NCBI GenBank assembly: GCA_041396845.1
Contig: JAWKXU010000003.1
Span: 558,001-622,000 of the forward strand
Direction of reading: 5' to 3'
DNA from: JAWKXU01 sp020446465
GTDB lineage: Bacteria; Pseudomonadota; Alphaproteobacteria; Sphingomonadales; Sphingomonadaceae
DNA: 64,000 nt
The notes beneath the pieces were generated by a model. That model saw only the letters and a list, made by a program, of their open reading frames with translations. It ran no database searches and was not told where the DNA came from. The translations under genes and the position numbers were made by a program. Shown in pieces: positions 8,433 through 17,279 of the stretch. Numbering within the stretch: position 1 is the stretch's first letter; each line of letters begins with the position of its first letter.

Positions 8433-10399
8433 ATCTCGGCAACAGTCATATCGCCACGCTGCACGACCTGATTGACCTGGAAAAGTGGGGCGAGGCAGTT
8501 GAATACTACCGCCATATACCGGACGCAGCGGCAAAAGCGAACGCCGCGGTAAACATGTATTATGCGATTGCCCTTGTCCGCATTGGCAGGGTCAAGAGCG
8601 GGATAAGTATCCTGCACGCAATAAACGACGACATAACGCGTGAAATTCCTTTGCTGCTACGGCACGTCGTCAAACCACTCATCAACAACAAACGAAACGT
8701 CGATGCCATCGCCGTTCTCGACAAGATTCTCGAAACGTCGCCAGATTCAATCAACGAATTGCGTCTGCGCGGCAGCCTTTACGGGCGAGATCGGAAATAT
8801 GAGGCAGCACTTCGCGATGTGCGCCGTATTCTGAAACTGGACCCGCGTGACTGGATGGGGCACGTTTCATTACTCAAACTTCTGATCCAGTCCGACAGGA
8901 TCGAAGAGGCAGCAGAACACGCGCTCGGTCTCCCTCCTGAAGCGGTTGCAGAATCCCGCCTTGCCGAAATGATTCTGCTTACACTACGGCGCGCAGGCAG
9001 AAATGGCGATGCACTCGCCTGGATCGAGGCAATTGAAAAGCAGGGCGTCGTCGATACAGCGCGAGCCGCCGCAGTCGTAAACGGGTATTACGCCATAGGT
9101 ATGCCGCAACGGGCCGAAGCCGCAGGAGAACGCTATTTGTTGCGGGGCCTCGAAAGCGAGCAGTTATGTAGCACGACAGCGAAGGCCATGATCCGCAATC
9201 AGGACCAGACGCCGGAGCGGCTCCAACGCATTGCAACGCTTCTGGAAAACGCGAATGTCGCAAATGGAAAAGACGCAGATCTTCTGCGCACCCTGGGCCT
9301 CACTCTGGTTCGCGCCGGCCGCGAGAACGAGGCTTTGCCCATTCTCGAAAAAGCCCTGAAACTGGAGCCGGACGTCAAAAGTGCGCGCGCCCTTTACGCC
9401 CGCGCCCTTCGTGGAGCGGAACGCTACGCCGAAGCGGCAGAGCAGTTCAAGAAGCTCCTGCCATCACATCCGGAATCCCATAATTTCCATCGCTATGCTG
9501 CCGGCGCCCTGAGCCTGGCAGGCAAGAAAGAAGAAGCCGCAAGACTTTTTGCCGATTTCGTAACAGCGCGGCAAGCCAAGGTTCCGGACAATTTCGACGA
9601 GGGCTTCGACGCCCTTTGGGAGAAGGCGAAAACATACGAAATCCCTGCCCCCCGTCTTGAATTTGGCTGGAAATTGAGGGCCGACAAGTCGATCGACCGT
9701 TCAGAATGGGAATTGCGGGCAAAGTGGGGATACCTCGCTGATCAGTTCATCATTGACTGGATCGAATGTCGTGATGACCAGATTCATGACGCCATGCGTA
9801 AACTGGCCGATCTGTCCTCTGCCGAACGAGCCTTCGCACGCATCGACCAATCAAAGGGTATGATTCTGGCGTCCGCGCATATTGGCCCGATGTTCGCAGG
9901 TCCGCTTGCACTTGAACTGATAGGCGTGGATTCGCGCTGGCTCGCATCGACCCCCGGTTCCATAACCACCGCCTACGGCCAGCGACTTATCTCGACCAGC
10001 GATCAAACCGGCGCAGAAGTCGCGCGCCAGACCATTCACACCCTTAAAGAAGGTAAAGCTGCCGTAATTGCGGTCGACGGCGCAATTTCCCTATCGGCTC
10101 CACGTGTGCCGTTTGAAGGACAACATATTACGCTTTCAACTTTCGCGCCGCGCCTTGCATATCGCATGGGTGTCCCATCGATCTTTGTCGCGCCGAAATG
10201 GAATAAAGGACGAATTGATTTCGTGATCGAGCCACTGCCTGATCCGATCGAAGGAGAAACTGCCGATGCACACGCTGCGCGCTGGCAATCTGCATTTTTG
10301 ACAAAGTTGCGTGCGTACTTGTCCGGCGATCCTGAAAATCTGCGTCTCGCGGGTGGAATCTGGCGACATCTCACGCTACCGGACGCCGACTGGGTCTAG
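8423..10399 (+). CDS. TPR protein fused to a lysophospholipid-acyltransferase-like (LpxL/HtrB) domain
   Basis: ATG 8423 lies inside the end of the previous gene; 658 residues. Residues ~1-400 are tandem TPR-like helices (for example AALRDVRRILKLDPRDW and EALPILEKALKLEPD). From ~residue 410 the sequence resembles the LpxL/HtrB acyltransferase fold: ILASAHIGPMFAGPLALEL with His486, later AVIAVDGAIS and a MGVPSIFVAPKW segment. In LpxL the His is part of HX4(D/E); here the fifth residue after His486 is Phe, so the acidic partner is missing at that spot. No membrane helix is obvious. It may acylate or bind a lipid carrier of the polysaccharide, but catalytic activity is doubtful. Confidence 0.7.
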   Translation: MEIDLGNSHIATLHDLIDLEKWGEAVEYYRHIPDAAAKANAAVNMYYAIALVRIGRVKSGISILHAINDDITREIPLLLRHVVKPLINNKRNVDAIAVLDKILETSPDSINELRLRGSLYGRDRKYEAALRDVRRILKLDPRDWMGHVSLLKLLIQSDRIEEAAEHALGLPPEAVAESRLAEMILLTLRRAGRNGDALAWIEAIEKQGVVDTARAAAVVNGYYAIGMPQRAEAAGERYLLRGLESEQLCSTTAKAMIRNQDQTPERLQRIATLLENANVANGKDADLLRTLGLTLVRAGRENEALPILEKALKLEPDVKSARALYARALRGAERYAEAAEQFKKLLPSHPESHNFHRYAAGALSLAGKKEEAARLFADFVTARQAKVPDNFDEGFDALWEKAKTYEIPAPRLEFGWKLRADKSIDRSEWELRAKWGYLADQFIIDWIECRDDQIHDAMRKLADLSSAERAFARIDQSKGMILASAHIGPMFAGPLALELIGVDSRWLASTPGSITTAYGQRLISTSDQTGAEVARQTIHTLKEGKAAVIAVDGAISLSAPRVPFEGQHITLSTFAPRLAYRMGVPSIFVAPKWNKGRIDFVIEPLPDPIEGETADAHAARWQSAFLTKLRAYLSGDPENLRLAGGIWRHLTLPDADWV

Positions 10400-10403
10400 C
10401 CCC

Positions 10404-10419
10404 GCACGGGTCGCCGTGC
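10404..10419. other. Short perfect stem-loop between the TPR-acyltransferase and epimerase genes
   Basis: GCACGG, loop GTCG, CCGTGC. It starts five bases after the upstream stop and has no T-run, so it looks like an mRNA stabilising or processing stem rather than a terminator. Confidence 0.4.
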
Positions 10420-10444
10420 ATTCACACGCACAATAAAAGAAGAT

Positions 10445-11485
10445 ATGACAGGAAACTCTCCCCCCTCCCCCATCCGTCGCGTTCTGGTCACTGGCGCTGC
10501 CGGATTTATCGGCTTTCACTTGTCTAAACTGCTACTGGATGAAGGTTTCATCGTCCACGGCTACGACGGAATGACCGATTACTACGATGTAAACCTCAAA
10601 CGGCGCCGGTTGCAGATGCTGAAACAGCATCAGACATTCAGTGCAACCGAAGGGATGCTTGAAGATGACAGGCTGTTGATGGATGTCGCTGCCGATTTTC
10701 ATCCGGACGCCATTGTCCATCTCGCTGCACAGGCAGGTGTGCGTTACAGCCTTGAAAATCCGCGCGCCTATATCGACAGCAACCTTGTGGGCACGTTCAA
10801 TGTGATGGAAGCGGCTCGTGAACTGGGCGTGGCGCACCTCCTCATGGCCTCCACCTCATCGGTATATGGCGCGAACGAGGTCATGCCGTTCACGGAAACG
10901 GAAAGAGTCGAAACGCAACTGACACTCTACGCCGCGACCAAGAAAGCGAATGAGAGCATGGGCCATTCCTATGCCCATCTCTGGAACCTCCCGACTACGA
11001 TGTTCCGCTTTTTCACCGTCTATGGGCCGTGGGGCCGTCCAGATATGGCGCTGTTCAAGTTTGTCGATGCGATGCTCGAAGGTCGCCCGATAGACATCTA
11101 CAATAACGGCGAAATGTATCGCGACTTCACTTACGTTTCTGATCTGGTGAAGGGTATTCGCCTGTTGATCGACACCCCTCCTGTAAGGCCAGAACCAGAG
11201 GCGCAAGTAGATCCGGGCGACAACCTTTCGCCAGTGGCGCCCTATCGGGTGGTCAATATCGGTAATGGTGAAAAAGTGAGCCTGCTCGATTTCATTGCCG
11301 GGATTGAAAAGGAACTGGGTATCAAGGCCATACGTAACTACATGCCCATGCAGAAAGGCGATGTGCCCGCCACCTGGGCCGATGCTTCATTGCTGCGCAA
11401 ACTGACAGGATATGCGCCCGCCATGCCATTTCAGGAAGGTATTGCGCGGTTCGTTGCGTGGTTCCGCGACTATCATGGAAAGTGA
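10445..11485 (+). CDS. NAD-dependent sugar epimerase, UDP-glucuronate 4-epimerase type
   Basis: 346 residues, start ATG 10445 after AGAAGA. Extended short-chain dehydrogenase fold: NAD-binding GAAGFIG at residues 17-23, the DGMTDYYDVNLKRRRL segment typical of the CapI/LpsL epimerases, STSSVYG, and catalytic Y162-x-x-x-K166 (YAATK). Family members interconvert UDP-glucuronate and UDP-galacturonate in the cytoplasm. Its neighbour encodes a UDP-sugar 6-dehydrogenase, so the two genes together point to acidic sugars in the exported polymer. The assignment to glucuronate rather than an N-acetylated uronate rests on family resemblance only; the neighbour makes a UDP-HexNAc uronate substrate possible. 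Confidence 0.85.
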   Translation: MTGNSPPSPIRRVLVTGAAGFIGFHLSKLLLDEGFIVHGYDGMTDYYDVNLKRRRLQMLKQHQTFSATEGMLEDDRLLMDVAADFHPDAIVHLAAQAGVRYSLENPRAYIDSNLVGTFNVMEAARELGVAHLLMASTSSVYGANEVMPFTETERVETQLTLYAATKKANESMGHSYAHLWNLPTTMFRFFTVYGPWGRPDMALFKFVDAMLEGRPIDIYNNGEMYRDFTYVSDLVKGIRLLIDTPPVRPEPEAQVDPGDNLSPVAPYRVVNIGNGEKVSLLDFIAGIEKELGIKAIRNYMPMQKGDVPATWADASLLRKLTGYAPAMPFQEGIARFVAWFRDYHGK

Positions 11486-11489
11486 CCCT

Positions 11490-12782
11490 ATGACCAAACC
11501 TGCCGATGGATGGCTGAAAGATGTCCGGATCGGGCTTGTCGGGCTGGGATATGTCGGCCTTCCCCTTGCCGTAGAGTTCGGCAAAATCATGCCGGTCATC
11601 GGCTTTGACGTTAACGAGCGCCGCATTGCGGGCTTGCGTGATGGTCGGGATGATACGCGCGAGGTTTCGACACAGGAACTTTCCAGCGCAACCCAACTTT
11701 CCTTCACCAGCGATCCTGTAAATCTGCAGGATTGCAATGTATTCATTGTGGCCGTTCCCACGCCGATAGACACAGTCAAACGACCTGACTTGCGCGCTTT
11801 GACAGGTGCGACAAAAGTTGTCGCTGCCGCTCTCAAAAAGGGTGACACGGTAATATACGAATCAACGGTCTACCCCGGCTGCACCGAAGAACGCTGCGTG
11901 CCACTGCTAGAGGAATTGTCAGGGCTGCGGTTGAACCGTGACTTTTATGTCGGCTATTCGCCAGAACGGATCAATCCGGGTGACAAGACCCGGCGGCTGA
12001 CAGACATCACCAAGATAACAACAGGGTCAACACCGGAAGCAGCCGAACGGATCGACGCGCTTTATCGCTCGATCATATCTGCGGGCACCTTTCAAGCCAC
12101 CAGCATCAAGGTCGCAGAAGCCGCAAAAGTCATAGAAAATACGCAGCGCGATCTCAATATCGCGCTTGTCAACGAACTTGCGATCATGTTCAAACTTCTC
12201 GACATCGACATCAACGATGTTCTCGATGCTGCTGGAACAAAATGGAATTTCCTGCCGTTCAAACCAGGGCTTGTTGGTGGGCATTGTATCGGTGTTGATC
12301 CCTACTACCTCACTCATAAAGCGGCCGAAATCGGTTACCATCCGGAAATTGTACTGGCCGGGCGCCGGCTTAATGATGGCATGGGTGCTTATGTGGCGCA
12401 GCAGGCAGTAAAAACCCTTCTGAAACGCCGTATTCATGTTGATGGGGCGCGGGTTCTTGTTGCGGGGATGACTTTCAAGGAAAACTGCCCTGACGTCAGG
12501 AACTCGCGCGTAATCGACGTCGTGCGTGAACTGGAAGGTTTCGGCTGCACTGTCGATATACATGATCCCTGGGCTGATGTCGAAGCGACCCGCGCGGAAT
12601 ATGGACTCGAACTGGTCAAGGATCCCGAGCATCGGGTCTATGACAGCATCCTGCTGACAGTCGGGCACGACTGCTTCCGTGAAAAAGGTCCGCAGTATTT
12701 CCGGCAGTTCGGAAAGCCGAAGCATGTCCTGTTCGACGTAAAGGCTATATTTGGGCAGGATGAAACCGATATGCGCCTGTAA
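11490..12782 (+). CDS. tviB: UDP-N-acetylhexosamine 6-dehydrogenase (TviB/WbpA-like)
   Basis: ATG 11490, preceded by GGAAAG, gives 430 residues; ATG 11475 is an in-frame alternative that would overlap the epimerase. Nucleotide-sugar dehydrogenase fold: NAD loop GLVGLGYVGLPL near residues 15-26, the YESTVYPGCTEE segment, and the catalytic thiol in GGHCIGVDPYYLTHKA (Cys266). The TKWNFLPFKPG segment and absence of the UDP-glucose dehydrogenase pattern favour the Vi-antigen TviB group, which oxidises UDP-GlcNAc to UDP-GlcNAcA by two NAD-dependent steps. It lies immediately after the epimerase gene, as in loci that make UDP-GalNAcA (TviB then an epimerase). The exact hexosamine is inferred. Confidence 0.87.
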   Translation: MTKPADGWLKDVRIGLVGLGYVGLPLAVEFGKIMPVIGFDVNERRIAGLRDGRDDTREVSTQELSSATQLSFTSDPVNLQDCNVFIVAVPTPIDTVKRPDLRALTGATKVVAAALKKGDTVIYESTVYPGCTEERCVPLLEELSGLRLNRDFYVGYSPERINPGDKTRRLTDITKITTGSTPEAAERIDALYRSIISAGTFQATSIKVAEAAKVIENTQRDLNIALVNELAIMFKLLDIDINDVLDAAGTKWNFLPFKPGLVGGHCIGVDPYYLTHKAAEIGYHPEIVLAGRRLNDGMGAYVAQQAVKTLLKRRIHVDGARVLVAGMTFKENCPDVRNSRVIDVVRELEGFGCTVDIHDPWADVEATRAEYGLELVKDPEHRVYDSILLTVGHDCFREKGPQYFRQFGKPKHVLFDVKAIFGQDETDMRL

Positions 12783-12948
12783 ATCAGAAAATATCTTCAA
12801 GCCCGAAAAATTCCATTGCTGCCCGCAATCTTTCCAGAAACAGCAATTGAAAGCCACGGCGATAGCGGACGGGCACCGGTCATGCTGGCAATTGATCGCA
12901 CAAAAGAACCGGATCGCCGCTTTTGAAGGGAAAAGGCAGGTTTTTTGA

Positions 12949-12970
12949 TTGATCGGCCCTTCCCGATCAA
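12949..12970. promoter_or_regulatory. Perfect 8-base inverted repeat, possible operator
   Basis: TTGATCGG, six-base spacer CCCTTC, CCGATCAA. A T-run precedes it on the + strand but none follows, so it is not a + strand terminator; on the minus strand it is followed by A-rich sequence. An operator or RNA stem are both possible. Confidence 0.35.
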
Positions 12971-13069
12971 GAATCGATTCAGCTTCCGTTATTCGTTTAC
13001 TGCATAATTATGACGGGTCGTTGCAAATAGCCAAAAGGCAGTTCGGGATTGCCGCGATGGCGGTGCGAA

Positions 13070-13081
13070 ATCTCGCGAGAT
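13070..13081. promoter_or_regulatory. Perfect 12-base palindrome upstream of the second glycosyltransferase
   Basis: ATCTCGCGAGAT lies about 90 bases before the chosen start at 13172. A perfect dyad at this distance could be a binding site for a dimeric regulator; no regulator gene is adjacent. Confidence 0.3.
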
Positions 13082-13171
13082 GAACACTTTGATGATACAG
13101 TTTCCATTCTCACATATTACTCGACAACCGATCGACGGGTGCGGCGTTGCTTCCTTCAAGGTCGCAATCGG

Positions 13172-14965
13172 ATGAAGAGATCGCCCGGAATGTCCACCGC
13201 TCAGCCTCAACCCACGCCGATGCCCGTCGTCGATGGCATGACGACCCTGCGCGAAAAGCTCGATCTTGGGCTAGAAGCGATTGCAGCCAAAAACTTCCAG
13301 AAAGCGGCAGAACTGCTTGATCCTGAAGCCCTGCCGCGAGATGCTGAGATTCCGCTCAAGATCGAATGGGCCAGTGCACTCTACACCGCACGCGCGCATG
13401 ACCAGTCCGATGCACTGTTCGGGCGTATGCTTACACAACATCCAGGTGATCGGAGCGTCCACGTTGCCTTCGCCAAGCAACTGTATCATGCAGGTTTTCT
13501 TCGTCGCGCGCACGATGTTTTGAATGCCGTTTCAGATCAACTGGCTGCGGGCAGCAAGTCGCTTTCCCTCTTCAACAGGACGAAGCACCTGCTGTCCGTG
13601 CTGGAAGACAAGGAAGGCGTGGCCCCGGTGCCGCATGACGATTGCCGGTTGCTGGCGATGAAACATGCAACACTTGCTTTTCGCGGTCGCGATGCCAGCC
13701 CGCTTCAGAAAGACGAAGTTGGTCGCATTACACTGATAACGGGTAGCCTTGGACCAGGTGGCGCCGAGCGGCAATTGAGCCGGACGGCTGCTCAACTGGA
13801 ACGGTGGCGGTCGCGTGGCGAAGCAGTTGCCGGTGTCATGGTCAAACGTCAGGTAGAAGTTCTCGTCCGTTCGCACGGGCCTGAGCAGGAGCATGACTTC
13901 TTCCTGCCTGATTTGCTCGATGCAAACGTAGCGCTGGGTGAGATTAACAAGATGGAGCCGATGGCCCCGTCAAAATTCGATATCTCCGACGCTGACCTGC
14001 GTATCTTGCTTGAATACCTTCCTCCAAAGGTCAATTTCGGAATCCGGCGGCTGGTGCCTCATCTACTGAAATCCAGGCCCGACGTCGTCTCGATATGGCA
14101 GGATGGCGCCTGTCTGTTTGCAGCACTCGCCGCTATCATTGCCGGCGTTCCGAAAATCCAGCTTGCAATTCGTGGCCTGCCCCCCAGCCAGCGCCGCCAT
14201 TTGTTCCAGCCCGAATATGAACAGATGTATCGAACATTGGCGCAAGTGCCGGGCGTGCAATTTTTGAGTAATAGCAAAGCCGCTGCCCAAGCATATGCGG
14301 AGTGGCTGGAAATCCCGGTCGAACGTTTCGACATACTCTACAACGGTGTCGGGAAAATGGAATCGCACAGCTCTCCCGATGTGGAGCGTCAGTGGGCAGA
14401 TTTCGTCACCAGCACACCCGACGCCGACCACACGATTGGTGGCGTTTTCCGTTTCGACACTGACAAACGACCGGCAACATGGATTCGGTTTGCGGCCCGT
14501 TATTTCAGGAAACATCCCAATTCCCGCTTCGTCATTGTGGGTGGTGGGCGATTGCTTGATGCCGCCAGAGACCAGGCCCAGCAACTCGGCATAGCAGACC
14601 GCATACTCTTTGTTGGCCGGTCAACCAATGTAGGGTTCTGGGTCAAACACTTTGATGTGATGGTGCTGATGTCCCGTTTCGAGGGCTTGCCCAATGTGCT
14701 GATCGAATCCCAATTCATGGGTATTCCTGTCGTTTCCACTCCGGCAGGCGGTGCGGCTGAGTGCTTTATCGAGGGGAAAACAGGCCATATTCTCAGTGAC
14801 GCGGATAAGCCCGATCTGGATGAAGCCTGCGAAAAGGTAAATGACCTTGTCGGGCGCGCGCACAATCCGAACGTGTTCAGTTCCGATACGCAAGCATTTC
14901 TGGAAGAGAATTTTTCGGTATCCCAGATGTTGGAAAATTTTGTCCGGTTGGCTTGCAAAGCCTAG
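13172..14965 (+). CDS. Glycosyltransferase, GT4-type, paralogue of the gene at 2503-4404
   Basis: Start ATG 13172 (597 residues); ATG 13190 is an alternative, and the open frame extends to TTG 13049 without a convincing signal. Architecture mirrors the gene at 2503-4404: a helical N-terminal region of ~180 residues, a GSLGPGGAERQ loop at residue ~191, then long shared stretches such as VSIWQDGACLFAALAA, FLSNSKAAAQAYAEW and FDILYNGV, and the EGLPNVLIE motif at residue ~504 followed by GGAAECF. It should add a sugar during synthesis of the same polymer. A gap with possible operators separates it from the rest of the locus, so it may be transcribed on its own. It ends 18 bases from the convergent htpX gene. 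Confidence 0.85.
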   Translation: MKRSPGMSTAQPQPTPMPVVDGMTTLREKLDLGLEAIAAKNFQKAAELLDPEALPRDAEIPLKIEWASALYTARAHDQSDALFGRMLTQHPGDRSVHVAFAKQLYHAGFLRRAHDVLNAVSDQLAAGSKSLSLFNRTKHLLSVLEDKEGVAPVPHDDCRLLAMKHATLAFRGRDASPLQKDEVGRITLITGSLGPGGAERQLSRTAAQLERWRSRGEAVAGVMVKRQVEVLVRSHGPEQEHDFFLPDLLDANVALGEINKMEPMAPSKFDISDADLRILLEYLPPKVNFGIRRLVPHLLKSRPDVVSIWQDGACLFAALAAIIAGVPKIQLAIRGLPPSQRRHLFQPEYEQMYRTLAQVPGVQFLSNSKAAAQAYAEWLEIPVERFDILYNGVGKMESHSSPDVERQWADFVTSTPDADHTIGGVFRFDTDKRPATWIRFAARYFRKHPNSRFVIVGGGRLLDAARDQAQQLGIADRILFVGRSTNVGFWVKHFDVMVLMSRFEGLPNVLIESQFMGIPVVSTPAGGAAECFIEGKTGHILSDADKPDLDEACEKVNDLVGRAHNPNVFSSDTQAFLEENFSVSQMLENFVRLACKA

Positions 14966-14983
14966 GCGGCGTGGACAGGCTGA

Positions 14984-15856
14984 TTAACGTCGATCACGCC
15001 CTAACGGATTAAGCGCCGATGGCCGACCGGCCCTTGGCTGCACATTCATCGCTTGCAAGGCGGCAATCCGTTTTTCCGTGGCGGGGTGGGTTGAAAACAT
15101 CTCACGCACACCACTCGGCACGATGTAGAGTTGCGCCGTCGCCGGATTACGCGCAACAGCCGGATTGGGGATACGCCGGGCCGCGCCGCTGATTTTCGCC
15201 AGAGCCGATGCCAATGCCTGCGGGTTTCCGCAGATTTCTGCCCCCGCCCGGTCCGCGCCATATTCACGCGTGCGGCTGATCGCCATTTGCACGATCATCG
15301 CGGCAAACGGCGCGAGGAAAACTGCCAGCAAGCCCGCCATGGCATTGCCATTCTGACGGCCTGCTCCAAAGAACAGACCGAAATTGGCAATCATGGAAAT
15401 GGCCCCGGCAATCGTCGCCACCATTGTCATGATAAGCGTATCGCGGTTGCGGACATGCCCCAGTTCATGGGCCATCACGGCAGCCACTTCGTCCCTGCTC
15501 AACATCGCGAGCAAGCCGGTCGTCGCCGCAACGGCAGCGTTTTCCGGATTGCGTCCAGTGGCAAAGGCATTGGGAGCGTCCGTCTGGACCAGATAGACTT
15601 TCGGCATCGGCAGCCCTGCATTTTGCGCGAGGTCGGTCACAATTCCATAAAACTCCGGCGCAGTGCGAGCATCGACTTCTTGCGCGTTATGCATCCGCAG
15701 CACGATCTTGTCCGCGTTCCAGTATGTGAACACGTTCATACCCGCCGCAACGATCAGCGCGATCATCGCACCGCCCCTGCCGCCAATTGCAAAGCCCACA
15801 ACCATGAAAAGCGCCGTCAGCGCGGCCAGCAGCATGGTTGTCTTCAATCCGTTCAT
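14984..15856 (-). CDS. htpX: Membrane zinc metalloprotease HtpX
   Basis: 290 residues from the ATG at 15856; the frame extends upstream but MNGLKTTMLLAAL is the canonical HtpX beginning. Hydrophobic segments occupy roughly residues 5-22 and 28-48, with two more after the active site. The zinc motif HELGH is at residues 130-134, and EYGADRAGAEI supplies the third ligand. HtpX degrades damaged inner-membrane proteins and is commonly part of envelope stress responses. It is divergent from the DUF454 gene, the two starts lying about 115 bases apart, and converges on the second glycosyltransferase gene. Confidence 0.95.
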   Translation of the reverse strand: MNGLKTTMLLAALTALFMVVGFAIGGRGGAMIALIVAAGMNVFTYWNADKIVLRMHNAQEVDARTAPEFYGIVTDLAQNAGLPMPKVYLVQTDAPNAFATGRNPENAAVAATTGLLAMLSRDEVAAVMAHELGHVRNRDTLIMTMVATIAGAISMIANFGLFFGAGRQNGNAMAGLLAVFLAPFAAMIVQMAISRTREYGADRAGAEICGNPQALASALAKISGAARRIPNPAVARNPATAQLYIVPSGVREMFSTHPATEKRIAALQAMNVQPRAGRPSALNPLGRDRR

Positions 15857-15972
15857 CACTGTCACCGTTAGCAGTTGATATGGAACCTTTTGTGTCCCTG
15901 AAATGTAGGTATGCACGAACCTTATACAATGGATTTTGCAAGAACCGCAGGGTGGAAAGACAGTTCACGGCA

Positions 15973-16323
15973 ATGCGAAAAATCTACCTTGCCGGCGGTG
16001 TTGCAGCCGTTTGCCTCGCGATAATCGGCATCATCCTGCCAATCGTGCCGACGGTGCCGTTCCTGATTCTGGCGGCCTGGTGTTTCGGGAAATCAAACCC
16101 GCTATGGGAACAGCGCCTGTTGCGTCACCCGCACTATGGCCCGCACATCCGCGCGTGGCGGGAACGCCGTGCGGTTGCACGCATCGGCAAATGGGGCGCG
16201 ACGGGTGCTTTTGCCGTCAGCATCGTCATCGGCATGTTCGTGCTGACATGGCCCTGGGTTGCCATCCCGCCGGGTGTGGCCGTGCTCGTCCTGCTGTGGC
16301 TGTGGAGCCGCCCCGACGCGTGA
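15973..16323 (+). CDS. DUF454 (YbaN-family) inner-membrane protein
   Basis: 116 residues from ATG 15973; the longer frame from 15838 would overlap htpX's start. It starts MRKIYLAGG and has a first membrane hairpin (AAVCLAIIGIILPIVPTVPF) containing the GIILPxxPTxPF motif of DUF454, a FGKSNPLWEQRLLRHPHYGPHI loop-like segment, and two further hydrophobic segments near the C-terminus. The biochemical role of the family is unknown. The end lies five bases from the end of the convergent ubiA gene. Confidence 0.85.
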   Translation: MRKIYLAGGVAAVCLAIIGIILPIVPTVPFLILAAWCFGKSNPLWEQRLLRHPHYGPHIRAWRERRAVARIGKWGATGAFAVSIVIGMFVLTWPWVAIPPGVAVLVLLWLWSRPDA

Positions 16324-16328
16324 TGCGG

Positions 16329-17240
16329 CTATCCCATCCCTGCATTGCCGACGACAAAGCACGCCGCGGCAATCAGCAACCCGGCTGTCCGGTTTGAACG
16401 GAACCGTTCGAGCGCATTGCCCCCGTCCGCAGCGTCCAGCATCACAACCTGCCAGGCAAGGTGGAGAGCAGCAGGCAACAAGGCCAGCAAGGCCACCCAG
16501 TCTTCTCGTAACAGCCAGAACGCTACGCCCCACAAAACAACGGCGATTGTGTAGAACAAGGCCACGCCTTCCCTGACCCGGCGACCCATGCGCAAGGCGC
16601 TGGAGCGGATACCCACAAGCGCATCGTCTTCCCGGTCTTGCAGAGCGTAAATCGTATCATAGCCGATGACCCAGCAGACCGTCCCGGCATAGATCGCGGC
16701 GAGCACGTCCAGCCTGTCGGCTCGCATGGCAAACCAGCCAACAGGCGCGCCCCACGTAAAAACCAGCCCAAGCCATGCCTGAGGCCACCATGTAATCCGC
16801 TTCATGAAGGGATAGGCGGCTACCAGCGCCAGACTTCCCAGTGCGACCAGTTGCGCCTGCCAGCGCAGTTGCAGCAGCACGCCAAGCCCGATCAGGCACA
16901 AGGCGATCAGCCATGCCCAGGCCCGTTTCCCGCTTACCCTGCCGCTTGCGACGGGACGCCTCGCCGTGCGCGCCACTTGCCGATCAAGGTCAGCATCGAC
17001 AATGTCGTTATAGACGCACCCGGCCCCGCGCATGGCAATGGCCCCCAACAGCATCCAGGCGGCCAGGCTCCATTGAAAGCCATGGCCTGACAACCACAGC
17101 CCCCATAGGCAGGGCCAGAACAGCAGCCACCAGCCAATCGGCCTGTCAAACCGCGCAAGCAGAGCAAGGTCGCGCAGCGGCTCCGGCAAGCGCGCCACAA
17201 CTCCGCGATGTTCACTATCGGGCACAATCGTATCAGCCAT
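16329..17240 (-). CDS. ubiA: 4-hydroxybenzoate polyprenyltransferase UbiA
   Basis: 303 residues from the ATG at 17240; the open frame continues upstream to 17927 but that part is the shadow of rsmE. A polytopic membrane prenyltransferase: first aspartate-rich motif YNDIVDADLDRQVARTA (N78, D79, D82) and second YDTIYALQDREDD, both needed to bind the magnesium-diphosphate of the polyprenyl donor. RPxGWWLLFWPCLWGL is typical of the bacterial UbiA group. It prenylates 4-hydroxybenzoate in ubiquinone synthesis, consistent with the quinone-linked enzymes elsewhere in the window. It is divergent from rsmE, with starts 40 bases apart. Confidence 0.93.
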   Translation of the reverse strand: MADTIVPDSEHRGVVARLPEPLRDLALLARFDRPIGWWLLFWPCLWGLWLSGHGFQWSLAAWMLLGAIAMRGAGCVYNDIVDADLDRQVARTARRPVASGRVSGKRAWAWLIALCLIGLGVLLQLRWQAQLVALGSLALVAAYPFMKRITWWPQAWLGLVFTWGAPVGWFAMRADRLDVLAAIYAGTVCWVIGYDTIYALQDREDDALVGIRSSALRMGRRVREGVALFYTIAVVLWGVAFWLLREDWVALLALLPAALHLAWQVVMLDAADGGNALERFRSNRTAGLLIAAACFVVGNAGMG

Positions 17241-17279
17241 GCTTGTCGCCCTATCGCCATTGCGGCTAGTTATGCAATC

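Larger units (their letters stand above)
12783..13171. other. Non-coding gap inside the polysaccharide locus
   Basis: About 390 bases without a convincing gene; the short + strand frame at 12751-12948 has no family resemblance and starts inside the dehydrogenase gene. It holds an inverted repeat at 12949-12970, a 10-base palindrome GAATCGATTC at 12971-12980, a CATAAT box at 13003-13008 that could be a -10 element without a good -35, and a 12-base palindrome at 13070-13081. It is the only long gap in the locus and likely carries a separate promoter for the second glycosyltransferase. Confidence 0.5.

Noticed and set aside
12751..12948. Possible small gene in the polysaccharide gap
   Set aside because: No ribosome-binding site, starts inside the dehydrogenase gene, and composition looks non-coding.
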